From assembly GCA_030683005.1 (NCBI GenBank), contig JAUXMY010000042.1:186001-250000 (forward strand): 64,000 nt of DNA, read 5' to 3'. The notes below the pieces were generated by a model, which was not told the DNA's origin, ran no database searches, and saw nothing but the letters and a program-made list of their open reading frames with translations. Made by a program: the position numbers and the translations under genes. Position 1 is the first letter of the stretch, and each line of letters opens with the position of its first letter. Source of the stretch: Caulobacter sp. GTDB taxonomy: Bacteria > Pseudomonadota > Alphaproteobacteria > Caulobacterales > Caulobacteraceae. This document shows positions 18,003 to 26,154 of this stretch, one piece after another.

Positions 18003-18387
18003 TGCCCAACCTTTCGTCTTCGTACTCAATCAGCTTCCGGCACAGCATGAGCGCTTTGTAGTACTCCTTGCTCATGGCGTGTTTGGAGATGGTGACGCAG
18101 TCAGCCAGGACGTCCGGATTGCGGATCACGCCCATGAATTCCGAGAGCCTGCGCACGAATTCATCGTAGTAGCGGAGCGCTCCGGCCTCATCGAGATACA
18201 TCATCATCACCGGAAAATAGATCATGCGGGCCGGGGTCACGGCCTCTTCCGGTTGCATGATGTCCTTCTCGCGCAACACGGACGCCTTGTTCTGAAGAAC
18301 CAGGACCCCGCGCCGGTCGCCGTTCTGCACGACGGCGCCGTTGAGAACGAACTTCTCTCCGGGCTTCAGCGACAGTTTCAGCGGCAA
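17962..18387 (-). CDS. flbT: Flagellin mRNA repressor FlbT
   Basis: The 141-residue protein is FlbT, a small RNA-binding-type regulator that in Caulobacter destabilises or blocks translation of flagellin mRNA until the hook is finished. Family marks are [27 protein letters not shown] and [15 protein letters not shown]. The last 15 residues (a Gly/Ala-rich tail) overlap the start of flaF. The upstream region (18388-18597) is shared with the divergent flmG operon and carries a CtrA-like site. Targets are expected to be the two leaders upstream of 16312 and 17401. Confidence 0.93.
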   Translation of the reverse strand: MPLKLSLKPGEKFVLNGAVVQNGDRRGVLVLQNKASVLREKDIMQPEEAVTPARMIYFPVMMMYLDEAGALRYYDEFVRRLSEFMGVIRNPDVLADCVTISKHAMSKEYYKALMLCRKLIEYEDERLGNVAAGVPAGRGAG

Positions 18388-18522
18388 GGCGGCTCACTCC
18401 GAAGTCGGGGGCGCGTTCGTCCGCGGAACCAACGCTCCGAAGAATCCACCCGCCCGATGAAGGGAACGCTAAGGTCGCACGGTTAACGGGACCTTGCCCA
18501 GCCCGCGACACCTCGCCGCTGG

Positions 18523-18537
18523 TTAATGCGCCATTAG
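18523..18537. promoter_or_regulatory. Candidate CtrA-binding site
   Basis: TTAATGCGCCATTAG fits the CtrA consensus TTAA-N7-TTAA with one mismatch. A weaker TTAA-N7-TTGC lies 40 bp away at 18483-18497. Both sit in the region between divergent flbT and flmG, where cell-cycle control of flagellar genes would be expected. Short AT motifs in GC-rich DNA are a moderate signal only. Confidence 0.4.
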
Positions 18538-18597
18538 GCATAACCGGCGCATCCGAAGGCGGTACCGTCGTCCCCGCGTTCACGGAGTCGCGCACGC

Positions 18598-20388
18598 ATG
18601 CGCCAGCCCATACTCAAGCCGCAAACCTCGGCCATCGCGTTGGGCATGGAGCCTGTGCAGATCGCCGCCGCGGCGCCGCGCATGTCCGGCCAGGTCGCGG
18701 GCGACTCCGGTTCCCGAGCCGCCCTCGATCGCCTTCACGCCGCCGTTGCCGAACTGAAGGCCGTGGCGGTGCAGCCGTTGCTTCAGCAGGCGGTGGGCGC
18801 GCTTCAGGCCGACGACTTCAAAACCGGCGGCGACCTGGCAATCAAGGCGCTGGAGATGGACGAACGGAACGGCTTTGGCTGGTACCTTCTGGCCATCGCC
18901 CGCGAACGGGCGGGCGACTTCGCCCTGTCGGTCAAATGCTACGAATCGGCCCTCGCGCTGATCCCCGATCACGCCGAGGTGGCCAACGACCTTGGCCGCC
19001 TTGCCTACCGCATGGGGATGGTGGGAACGGCCGAGAAGCTGTTCGCCCACTATCTGGCCAACCACCCTGGGTCCTATGAGGCCGCAAACAACCTGGCCTG
19101 CGCCGTGCGCGACCAAGGACGGTTCGCCGAGGCCATCGAGATCCTGCGCCCGGCCATCCACGCGACGCCCGACAGCGCGCTGCTGTGGAACACGCTCGGG
19201 ACTGTCATTGGCGAGGAGGGCGATCCCGCCACCTCGACCACCTTCTTCGACGAGGCGCTGCGGCTTGACCCGCTGTTCGCCAAGGCCCGCTACAACCGCG
19301 GCAACGCCCGCCTTTCTCGAGGCGACCGCCAGGGCGCGCTGGAGGACTGCGAAACGGCGATGCAAGCGGCCATGGCGCCGGAAGAGTGGCTGATGATGGA
19401 ACTGGCCCGGTCGACCATCCTCATGGCGCTGGGACGGGTCGGTGAGGGCTGGGACGCCTACGAGGCCAGGCTGCAACCGGCGTTCGCCGACGTAACCCAC
19501 TATCTGATCGACCGGCCCAAGTGGACGCCGGACAGCGACCTGGCCGGCCGCACCCTGCTCGTTATCGGCGAACAGGGTCTGGGCGATGAGGTGATGTTCG
19601 CAAACGTCCTGCCGGACCTGGTCGAGGCGCTTGGTCCCGAAGGCCGGCTGATCCTTGCCGTGGAGCCCCGGCTCGTGCCGCTGTTCCAGCGATCGTTCCC
19701 GGACGCGCTGGTCGGCCCGCACGCCACCTTCAAGGTCGATGCCCGCTCGGTGCGCGCCGTGACCTTCCTGGAAGACCTCCAGACGATCGATCTGTGGACC
19801 CCGATCGGCTCTCTGCTGCGCCGCTTCCGCCGGACCGTGGAGGCCTTCCCGGCCCGCGAACGCTTCCTGACGCCGAACCCGGCGCGCGTCGCGCACTGGC
19901 AATCCAAGCTCGCCCCCCGCCCCGGCCTGCGCGTCGGCCTGCTGTGGAAGAGCCTGCTGATCAACAGCGCCCGCCACCGCTTCTTCTCACCGTTCGAGCA
20001 GTGGGCGCCGATCCTGAAAACGCCCGGCGTCAGCTTCATCAACCTGCAGTACGGCGACTGCGACGCAGAGCTTGAGTTCGCCCGTCGCGAGTTCGGCGTT
20101 GAGATCTTCCAGCCGCCCGAAATCGACCTGAAGCAGGATCTGGACGACATCGCCGCCCTCTGCTGCGCCACCGACCTGGTGCTCGGGTTCTCGAACGCCA
20201 CGATCAACCTTGCCGGCGCCTGCGGCGCGCCGATCTGGCTGATGACCGTCGACGGCGCCTGGACCCGGCTCGGGAGCGACGCCTACCCCTGGTACCCCCA
20301 GGCTCGCTGCTTCTCCTCGGGCGACTACCAGGACTGGACGCCGGTCATGGCCGAGGTCGCCGAGGCCCTGAAGCTTCGCGCCGGCTGA
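18598..20388 (+). CDS. flmG: FlmG-type flagellin glycosyltransferase (TPR plus GT-B domain)
   Basis: The 596-residue protein has tetratricopeptide repeats at about residues 95-255 (for example AEVANDLGRLAYRMG, ALLWNTLGTVIGEEG, AKARYNRGNARLSRG). A glycosyltransferase domain follows from about residue 310 to the end, with LLVIGEQGLGDEVMFANVLP and, later, DLVLGFSNATINLAGACGAP, as in GT-B enzymes that lack a signal peptide. This layout matches FlmG of Caulobacter, which binds flagellins through its TPRs and adds pseudaminic acid. It is divergent from flbT and followed after 16 bp by two sugar-nucleotide genes, which strengthens the call. Confidence 0.85.
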   Translation: MRQPILKPQTSAIALGMEPVQIAAAAPRMSGQVAGDSGSRAALDRLHAAVAELKAVAVQPLLQQAVGALQADDFKTGGDLAIKALEMDERNGFGWYLLAIARERAGDFALSVKCYESALALIPDHAEVANDLGRLAYRMGMVGTAEKLFAHYLANHPGSYEAANNLACAVRDQGRFAEAIEILRPAIHATPDSALLWNTLGTVIGEEGDPATSTTFFDEALRLDPLFAKARYNRGNARLSRGDRQGALEDCETAMQAAMAPEEWLMMELARSTILMALGRVGEGWDAYEARLQPAFADVTHYLIDRPKWTPDSDLAGRTLLVIGEQGLGDEVMFANVLPDLVEALGPEGRLILAVEPRLVPLFQRSFPDALVGPHATFKVDARSVRAVTFLEDLQTIDLWTPIGSLLRRFRRTVEAFPARERFLTPNPARVAHWQSKLAPRPGLRVGLLWKSLLINSARHRFFSPFEQWAPILKTPGVSFINLQYGDCDAELEFARREFGVEIFQPPEIDLKQDLDDIAALCCATDLVLGFSNATINLAGACGAPIWLMTVDGAWTRLGSDAYPWYPQARCFSSGDYQDWTPVMAEVAEALKLRAG

Positions 20389-20404
20389 CGGGAGACTGAC
20401 CGCG

Positions 20405-21124
20405 ATGGTCTTGGCGATCCTGCAGGCCCGCATGTCCTCCACCCGGCTGCCGGGCAAGGTCATGGCCGACGTTGCCGGCGCGCCGATGATCCTGCGGCAG
20501 ATCGAGCGGCTGAAGCGGGCCCCGAGCCTGCAACAGATCGTCGTGGCCACATCCGAACAGTCCAGCGACGACGTGCTGGCGCAGGCGATGGAGACGTCCG
20601 GCGTGCCGGTGTTCCGGGGATCGCTGGATGACGTGCTCGGGCGGTTTATCGGGGCCATCGACGCCTTCGGCCCCGCCGGGGTGGCGATGCGCCTGACCGC
20701 CGACTGCCCGCTGGCGGACCCGGACGTGATCGAGGACACCTTGGCGCTGCGCGAGGCGACTGGCGCCGACTACGCCGCCAACGCCGGCGAGCGACGAACC
20801 TTCCCCAAGGGGCTGGACGTCGAGGTGTTCAAGGTGGCGGCCCTGCGCATAGCGGCGGCGGAAACGGACGCCCCCTACGACCGCGAGCACGTCACGCCGT
20901 TCCTCTATCGCCGACCGGAGCGCTTCGCCCTGGCCTTCCACCACCAGGCGGTCGACGAGGGCGAGGTCCGCTGGACCGTCGACCGGCCCGACGACCTGGT
21001 GTTTGTGCGCGCGGTGTACGACGCGCTCTATCCAGCCAGTCCGGCCTTCAGCAGCGACGACATCCGCGCCTTCGTCCGCGGCCGTCCGGATCTGCATTGC
21101 CTCGGGGGAGACCGCCGCCTGTGA
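20405..21124 (+). CDS. SpsF-like cytidylyltransferase, probably for flagellin glycan sugar
   Basis: The 239-residue protein starts MVLAILQARMSSTRLPGKVM, the nucleotide-binding signature of SpsF/NeuA-type cytidylyltransferases. The acidic metal site RLTADCPLADPDVI follows at about residue 100, and a C-terminal WTVDRPDDLVFVRAVYD is typical of SpsF relatives. Such enzymes activate nine-carbon or related sugars as CMP conjugates. Next to flmG and a PseH-like gene, the natural reading is CMP-pseudaminate (PseF-like) or a similar donor; this is inference from context. It starts 16 bp after flmG and its TGA overlaps the next start. Confidence 0.8.
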   Translation: MVLAILQARMSSTRLPGKVMADVAGAPMILRQIERLKRAPSLQQIVVATSEQSSDDVLAQAMETSGVPVFRGSLDDVLGRFIGAIDAFGPAGVAMRLTADCPLADPDVIEDTLALREATGADYAANAGERRTFPKGLDVEVFKVAALRIAAAETDAPYDREHVTPFLYRRPERFALAFHHQAVDEGEVRWTVDRPDDLVFVRAVYDALYPASPAFSSDDIRAFVRGRPDLHCLGGDRRL

Positions 21125-21687
21125 CCGCCCCGTCAATTCTTCTCCGAGACCTCACCCTCGACGACCGACAGCGTATCCTTGCCTGGCGCAACAGCCCGGA
21201 GGTCGCGGCCTACATGTACTCGGACCATGCGATCAGCCAGGTCGAGCACGACCGCTGGTTCGACGGCCTAGCCGTCGATGACCGCCGCCGCTACTGGATC
21301 ATCGAGGTCGACGGCCAGCCGGTGGGGCTGGCCAATCTCGCCGACATCGACCGCACGCACCGGCGCTGCGCGTGGGCCTACTATCTCGCCAGCCCTTCGG
21401 TCCGGGGCCTGGGCGTCGGTTCTTTCGTCGAGTTCCAGGTCATCGAGCAAGTGTTCGGGGTGCTGGAACTGGACAAGCTTTGGTGCGAGGTCCTGGCCTC
21501 CAACGAGGCGGTCTGGAAGCTGCACATGCTGCACGGCTTCGAGCGCGAAGCCTTGTTCCGCCGCCATGTGATCAAGAACGGCGAGCGGGTGGACGTCATT
21601 GGTCTGGGCCTGCTGGCTGAAGACTGGCGGGCGCGGCGCGGGGAGATGGCCGAGCGCCTGCGGGCCAGGGGCTTTGACATCCCTTGA
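21121..21687 (+). CDS. PseH-like sugar N-acetyltransferase
   Basis: The GTG at 21121 overlaps the TGA of the preceding gene (GTGA) and follows GGGGGAGA, so it is preferred over an in-frame ATG at 21097. The 188-residue product is a GNAT protein with SILLRDLTLDDRQRILAWRN at the start, the acetyl-CoA loop PSVRGLGVGSFVEFQVIEQ, and LCEVLASNEAVWKLHMLHGF-like residues (here WCEVLASNEAVWKLHMLHGF). This pattern is that of PseH, which acetylates the 4-amino sugar nucleotide in pseudaminic acid synthesis. It is the third gene of the flmG operon. Confidence 0.85.
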   Translation: MTAPSILLRDLTLDDRQRILAWRNSPEVAAYMYSDHAISQVEHDRWFDGLAVDDRRRYWIIEVDGQPVGLANLADIDRTHRRCAWAYYLASPSVRGLGVGSFVEFQVIEQVFGVLELDKLWCEVLASNEAVWKLHMLHGFEREALFRRHVIKNGERVDVIGLGLLAEDWRARRGEMAERLRARGFDIP

Positions 21688-21763
21688 TCCCAGGGAACGC
21701 CGGCGCGGCGAGCGGGTTGATTCCGGGAACACGGGCTCTCGCCCGCCATTCAGGAACCTCGCA

Positions 21764-22195
21764 ATGACCCCTCTCACCGACTTCGAATACGAACCCCAGG
21801 ATCGCGCCGAAGTCCTGGATGAAACGAACCTGACAGAGGACGGTCGGGAAATCGCCAACTTCGACGAGATCCCCGATGTCTTCGACGCCACCAGCGCCGA
21901 GGACGACGACCAGGGCATGGAGCCGGACGATGACGCCGCCGCCATCGGGGACAACCTGGACGGGGGCCGCGACGACGAAGGTCAGGATATCCGGCGCGAA
22001 CCTCTGTCGGCCGAAGCGGACACCCCGGACGGCGTCCCGACAGATGCCGACAAGCCGTCGGACCTTGAGGACTCCAATCCGGCCGAAGACGTTGATTCCG
22101 AAGCCGATTCACACGTCGACCGCCAACTCGACAAGGGCCTGAAGGAAACCTTCCCGGCCAGCGACCCGGTGTCGATCAACCCCGGCGCTGATTGA
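21764..22195 (+). CDS. Acidic protein with FPASDP motif
   Basis: From ATG 21764 (AGGAAC eight bases upstream) the product is a very acidic, probably disordered 143-residue protein with D/E-rich blocks such as ATSAEDDDQGMEPDDDAA. The only distinct element is at the end: LDKGLKETFPASDPVSIN. The same FPASDP core ends the small protein encoded 44 bp downstream. I have seen this motif in small proteins of alphaproteobacteria but know no function. An earlier in-frame start would run back into the PseH-like gene. Confidence 0.7.
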   Translation: MTPLTDFEYEPQDRAEVLDETNLTEDGREIANFDEIPDVFDATSAEDDDQGMEPDDDAAAIGDNLDGGRDDEGQDIRREPLSAEADTPDGVPTDADKPSDLEDSNPAEDVDSEADSHVDRQLDKGLKETFPASDPVSINPGAD

Positions 22196-22239
22196 GGCCC
22201 GCGGCATGAGCGCCTACCCTGCGGCCCAGGGAGACGCTC

Positions 22240-22383
22240 ATGACCGACCCGAAAACCCCCGACCAGACCGAAAACGCGGAGGCCGATGCCCTGCTGGACG
22301 AGGAACTGGACGACAGTTTCCCGGCCAGCGATCCGCCCTCGTCCATCCTCCGCGAACCCGAGGAGCCGCCGAAACCGGCTTGA
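22240..22383 (+). CDS. 47-residue acidic FPASDP protein
   Basis: A short frame, ATG 22240 to TGA 22383, follows GGGAGACGCTC and encodes a 47-residue acidic peptide: a polar start (MTDPKTPDQTENAEADALLD), then ELDDSFPASDPPSSI and a Pro-rich end. The (D/E)xxFPASDPxS core is shared with the preceding gene at 21764-22195, so this is a real small gene rather than chance. No signal peptide or membrane segment is present. Function unknown. Confidence 0.65.
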   Translation: MTDPKTPDQTENAEADALLDEELDDSFPASDPPSSILREPEEPPKPA

Positions 22384-22460
22384 ATGTCCGGCGGAGCGCT
22401 TTAGGCTGGCCCCAATTGAACGTTTGTTTGAGGTCGGCGCCGCCGCCTCGGGGGATGAAG

Positions 22461-23330
22461 ATGAGCCAGCGCTTCGAAGGCACTGAAAACTATGTCGCGA
22501 CCGACGACCTTAAGATCGCGGTCAACGCCGCCATCGCCCTGCAGCGTCCGCTGCTGATCAAGGGCGAACCCGGCACCGGCAAAACCGTCCTTGCCGAGGA
22601 AGTGGCCAAGGCGCTCGGAAGCAAGCTGATCACCTGGCACATCAAGTCGACCACCAAGGCCAGCCAGGGTCTCTACGAATACGACGCCGTCACCCGCCTG
22701 CGCGACAGCCAGCTGGGCGACGAGCGCGTGAAAGACGTCAAGAACTACATCAAGAAGGGCAAGCTCTGGGAAGCGTTCGAGTCCGACGAGCGCCCTGTGC
22801 TGCTGATCGACGAGATCGACAAGGCCGATATCGAGTTCCCCAACGACCTCCTGCAGGAGCTCGACCGGATGGAATTCTACGTCTACGAGACCGGCGAGAC
22901 GATCGCCGCCAAGATCCGTCCGGTGATCATCATCACCTCGAACAACGAGAAGGAACTGCCGGACGCCTTCCTGCGCCGCTGCTTCTTCCACTACATCCGC
23001 TTCCCCGACGAAGAGACCATGCAAAAGGTCGTCGACGTCCACTATCCCGGCATCAAGCAGAAGCTGGTCGCCGAGGCGCTGCGCATCTTCTACGACATGC
23101 GCAAGGTCCCGGGCCTGAAGAAGAAGCCGTCCACGAGCGAACTGCTCGACTGGCTCAAGCTGCTGATGGTCGAGGACATCGACGAGGCCATGCTGAAGGA
23201 AAAGGATCCGACCAAGCTGATCCCGCCCCTGCACGGCGCGCTGCTCAAGAACGAGCAGGACGTCCATCTGTTCGAACGTCTGGCCTTCCTGGCTCGCCGC
23301 GAAGGCAGCGGGGCCCGTCCGGGCCAGTAG
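22461..23330 (+). CDS. MoxR-family AAA+ ATPase
   Basis: The 289-residue protein is an AAA+ ATPase of the MoxR group: Walker A GEPGTGKT, Walker B VLLIDEIDKAD, sensor 1 IITSNNEKELPDAFLRRC with the arginine finger, and a C-terminal lid. It resembles CobS-type ATPases, but the sequence SQGLYEYDAVTRLRDSQL and the overall length fit MoxR/CoxD-like proteins better. MoxR proteins act as chaperones that mature metal or redox enzymes together with a von Willebrand (VWA) partner. None is adjacent: a terminator follows at once. Start chosen at 22461, seven bases after GGGGG; ATG 22455 is possible. Confidence 0.88.
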   Translation: MSQRFEGTENYVATDDLKIAVNAAIALQRPLLIKGEPGTGKTVLAEEVAKALGSKLITWHIKSTTKASQGLYEYDAVTRLRDSQLGDERVKDVKNYIKKGKLWEAFESDERPVLLIDEIDKADIEFPNDLLQELDRMEFYVYETGETIAAKIRPVIIITSNNEKELPDAFLRRCFFHYIRFPDEETMQKVVDVHYPGIKQKLVAEALRIFYDMRKVPGLKKKPSTSELLDWLKLLMVEDIDEAMLKEKDPTKLIPPLHGALLKNEQDVHLFERLAFLARREGSGARPGQ

Positions 23331-23354
23331 TCACGCACCCATCGGCTGAAACAC

Positions 23355-23385
23355 GGGGACAGGGCATCGCACCTGTCCCCTTTTT
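23355..23385 (+). terminator. Rho-independent terminator after moxR-like gene
   Basis: A 9-bp stem GGGGACAGG/CCTGTCCCC with an 8-base loop is followed directly by TTTTT, 25 bp after the MoxR-like stop. The arms share the GGGGACA/TGTCCCC sequence of the 77-bp repeats elsewhere in the window, so the terminator may derive from that repeat family. Confidence 0.85.
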
Positions 23386-23476
23386 CATGTTTGAAAGCCG
23401 TGTGTTACCGCGATTTCACTGGCCCCTCGCCCGCCGCTGCGCCACGTTTCGGACACAAACCGAAAGGGACTTGCCC

Positions 23477-24190
23477 ATGAACCGCCCCCTCCTGCTGCTT
23501 GCCGGCGTCGCCGTCCTTGGCCTTGCCGCCTGTGACCATCCCGACGCCGAGCGGCAACGCGAGGCCAACGCCCTGAAGGTGGTCACTACGCTCGACTGTC
23601 CCGAGCGGCAGGGCGAGTTGAAGCGCAGCACGGCCTCCAGCGATGGCCTGTCCTGTGTCTACACGAGCGATCGCGCCGAGGTGACGCTGAGGGTCATTCA
23701 ACTCGGTGAGGGAACGCCGTCCGACGCGCTGGCCCCCATAGAGGCGGAGCTCAAGGCCATTCTCCCGGACGTGAAGACGACCCCGGCCGCGTCGGGCGCC
23801 GACGAAGTCGATATTCGTCTTCCCGGCGTCAGCATCCAGGCCGGGGAGTCCGGAGCCAAGGTCCGGGCGCCCGGCGTCGAGGTGAACGCGGTCGACGGCG
23901 GCGGGGCGGAAGTCCGCGCCACGCGCAACTTCACCGCCAGGGTCTCCGGCGAAAAGGAGCGCGGCGAAGGGGTCTCGGCCCGTTACATCCTCGCCAGCGA
24001 CGGCGCGGCCGGCGAGTGGAAGGTGGTCGGCTACGACGCTCGCGGCCCCGTTGGCGGTCCGCTGGTCGTCGGCGTGGTCAAGGTCCGCGAAAAGCAGGGC
24101 GAGCACGACGACGTCTTCAAGGACGTCAGCGACCTGGTCCGTCACAACGTCGGCGGACGCACCTCCAGGGCCGCAATCATAGTGGACTGA
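23477..24190 (+). CDS. Conserved lipoprotein of unknown function
   Basis: The start at 23477 follows AAAGGGAC. The 237-residue product has a signal ending in the lipobox LAAC (Cys near residue 19), so it is a predicted envelope lipoprotein. The mature part contains LDCPERQGELKRSTASSDGL and repeated short acidic or Gly-rich turns (VRAPGVEVNAVDGGGAEVRA) that look like beta structure. The C-terminus (KEKQGEHDDVFKDVSDLVRH) is charged and helical. I do not recognise the family. Its last 14 bases overlap the end of the convergent gene at 24177-24548. Confidence 0.7.
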   Translation: MNRPLLLLAGVAVLGLAACDHPDAERQREANALKVVTTLDCPERQGELKRSTASSDGLSCVYTSDRAEVTLRVIQLGEGTPSDALAPIEAELKAILPDVKTTPAASGADEVDIRLPGVSIQAGESGAKVRAPGVEVNAVDGGGAEVRATRNFTARVSGEKERGEGVSARYILASDGAAGEWKVVGYDARGPVGGPLVVGVVKVREKQGEHDDVFKDVSDLVRHNVGGRTSRAAIIVD

Positions 24191-24548
24191 CTTCGGTCAC
24201 TTTGTAGGCCAGCATGCGGCCGTCCTCGTCGGCGACAGAGACGTATTCGCCCACCGAGAAGCTGTGCTCGCCCAAGCGATGCACCGGTTCGTCGTCGGTG
24301 TCGTCGGTGGCGTCATAGTCGAAGAACCAGACCTGACCTCGCCGCGCCAGGCGGCCGATGACCGCCTCTTCGTCGGGCGCGAACCTGCGCACCGAGCAGT
24401 CGGCCCGCACCTTGGCGAAGGCGTCGACGTCCAGCTTGCCATCCTCCAGCAACGGCGCGACCACGGTGTAGCCACGGTGGTCGTCGCCATCAGCGAACTC
24501 GGTGCCCGGGTTGCGCGCAAGGCGCATCACGATACGTGACAGAGTCAT
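24177..24548 (-). CDS. Conserved protein of unknown function
   Basis: The 123-residue cytoplasmic protein opens with MTLSRIVMRLARNPGTEFAD, runs through DHRGYTVVAPLLEDGKLDVD, and ends in a small beta-rich part with GEYVSVADEDGRMLAYKVTE. Size, charge and clear open frame suggest a real gene, and I recall similar proteins in Caulobacterales and Rhizobiales, but no function. It lies 22 bp after the universal stress protein gene on the same strand, so a shared operon is likely. Confidence 0.7.
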   Translation of the reverse strand: MTLSRIVMRLARNPGTEFADGDDHRGYTVVAPLLEDGKLDVDAFAKVRADCSVRRFAPDEEAVIGRLARRGQVWFFDYDATDDTDDEPVHRLGEHSFSVGEYVSVADEDGRMLAYKVTEVSPL

Positions 24549-24570
24549 GGTATCCCTCGTCTTGTTGGTT

Positions 24571-25383
24571 TTAGTGGGACAGAAACAGCGACGGACCGTC
24601 GTTGTTCAGCAGCGTACGGGTCGTCCCGCCGAAGATGTATTCCTGCAGGCGCGGATGGCCGAAGGCCCCGGCCACCAGGATGTTGGCCGACACCTTGGCG
24701 GCGCCGTCGAGCAACAACTGTGCGGCGTCGCCGCTCTCGTTGATCAGCATGACCTCGGCGACGACGTTGCGGGCGGCGAAGAAGGCCTTGAGACGGTCGG
24801 GGTCAAAGCTGCGGGACGACGCGGCCGGTGCTGCCAGAATCACTACGCGCGATGCCTTCTCCAGCAGCGGCAGCGCCGTGCGCGCCGCGCGCGAGGCTTC
24901 CTTGCCGCCGTCCCAGGCCACAGCCACCACGCCGTCGGCGCTGAGGCCGGGTCGGGCGACGATGGTCGGCCGCTGCTCATCGGCGACCATCTGCTGGAAG
25001 GCTTCGGCCAGCGGCCCTCGGCCGCGGGCGGCCTCGGTGTCGAACAGGACGACGTCAGACAGACGGCCTTCCATTGAAAGCCCCGCCCAGACCGGTGTCT
25101 CGAGCCCAATGAAAGTCGTCTTCGCATAGCCACAGGCAGAGCAGGCGGCGCGGGCGGCGCGCTCACCTTCGGCGGCGGCTTCTCTCAGGCTGTCCATGGC
25201 GGTGATCTGCACGCCGCCCATGAAGCCCTCTCCCATCCAGGGCATCAGGTCGGCGATGTCGGCCGGCGCGTGCACCGCCGCGACCTCGGCTCCGAACGGC
25301 GCCGCCAGAACTGCAGCGTACTCCAGAACCCGCGCATCGTGCGTGCCGCCGGCCAGCGGCGCCATGATCCTCGCCCAACTCAT
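24571..25383 (-). CDS. Universal stress protein (tandem UspA domains)
   Basis: The 270-residue protein has two UspA-like halves. The second ends with the recognisable nucleotide-loop-like region LVAGAFGHPRLQEYIFGGTT followed by RTLLNNDGPSLFLSH, as in UspA proteins that bind ATP (G-2X-G-9X-G-S/T). The first half (MSWARIMAPLAGGTHDARVL) keeps the fold but lacks a clear ATP loop. These proteins respond to stress and starvation. The ATG at 25383 follows GGAGAG. Cotranscription with the small gene downstream is likely. Confidence 0.9.
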   Translation of the reverse strand: MSWARIMAPLAGGTHDARVLEYAAVLAAPFGAEVAAVHAPADIADLMPWMGEGFMGGVQITAMDSLREAAAEGERAARAACSACGYAKTTFIGLETPVWAGLSMEGRLSDVVLFDTEAARGRGPLAEAFQQMVADEQRPTIVARPGLSADGVVAVAWDGGKEASRAARTALPLLEKASRVVILAAPAASSRSFDPDRLKAFFAARNVVAEVMLINESGDAAQLLLDGAAKVSANILVAGAFGHPRLQEYIFGGTTRTLLNNDGPSLFLSH

Positions 25384-25494
25384 TCCTGGCTCTCCCTTTG
25401 TCTTCACAATGGCCGCTTCAGGCAGAACCGGTCATTGATCTTTGTCAACCAATGCGCCAGTTGAAGCGCCCTCCCGTATGTAAGGAACGAACTG

Positions 25495-26148
25495 GTGGCG
25501 AAAGGGCTGCGTGGCGCGCAATCGCCGAGGAATGCCCCCCGGGCCTGGCAGCGGATGCTCTCGGGCCGGCGGCTTGATCTGCTGGATCCCTCGCCGATGG
25601 ACATCGAAATCGAGGACATCGCCCACGGCCTGGCGCGGGTGGCCCGCTGGAACGGGCAGACGATCGGCGAGCACGGCTTCTCGGTGGCGCAGCATTCGCT
25701 CGTGGTCGAGGACATCGTCGCCCACATCCAGCCCGCGGTGGACCCCAAGTGGCGCCTGGCCGCCCTCCTCCATGACGCCTCCGAGTATGTAATCGGCGAC
25801 ATGATCAGCCCGTTCAAGGCGGCGCTTGGCGTCAGCTACAAGGACTTCGAAGAACGGCTCGAACACGCCATTCACGCCCGCTTCGGCCTGCCGGCGAAAA
25901 CACCGGTGGCGATCAAGAAGCTGATCAAACAGGCAGACCGCGCCTGCGCCTATTTCGAAGCCACCCAGTTGGCGGGTTTTGGCCACGATGAGTCCCTAGG
26001 GTTCTTTGGCCCGCTTCCCGCGGGTCTGTCACTCGTCCTCGAACCAATGCCGGCGCGTGAGGCCCAGGACCGCTATGTCCACCGCTTCCACGTTCTGTCG
26101 GAGGCGGCAGGGTTCGAGCCGGTACAGGCGGCGTTCGATACGGAGTAG
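25495..26148 (+). CDS. HD-domain hydrolase (YfbR-like nucleotidase)
   Basis: From a GTG at 25495 (AAGGAA upstream) the 217-residue protein carries an HD phosphohydrolase domain: HGFSVAQHSLVVED gives the first metal His, ALLHDASEYVIGD the HD pair, and a later Asp in the helical part closes the site. Relatives such as YfbR remove phosphate from deoxynucleoside monophosphates. Only 6 bp separate it from a phosphatase-like gene, so the two probably work together, perhaps in nucleotide turnover. The function is inferred from the family. Confidence 0.82.
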   Translation: MAKGLRGAQSPRNAPRAWQRMLSGRRLDLLDPSPMDIEIEDIAHGLARVARWNGQTIGEHGFSVAQHSLVVEDIVAHIQPAVDPKWRLAALLHDASEYVIGDMISPFKAALGVSYKDFEERLEHAIHARFGLPAKTPVAIKKLIKQADRACAYFEATQLAGFGHDESLGFFGPLPAGLSLVLEPMPAREAQDRYVHRFHVLSEAAGFEPVQAAFDTE

Positions 26149-26154
26149 GTTCGC

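Noticed and set aside
22461..23330. CobS (cobaltochelatase subunit) as the identity of the AAA+ ATPase
   Set aside because: Length, the SQGLYEYDAVTRLRDSQL segment and the C-terminal part fit MoxR/CoxD-like ATPases better, and no cobT follows.
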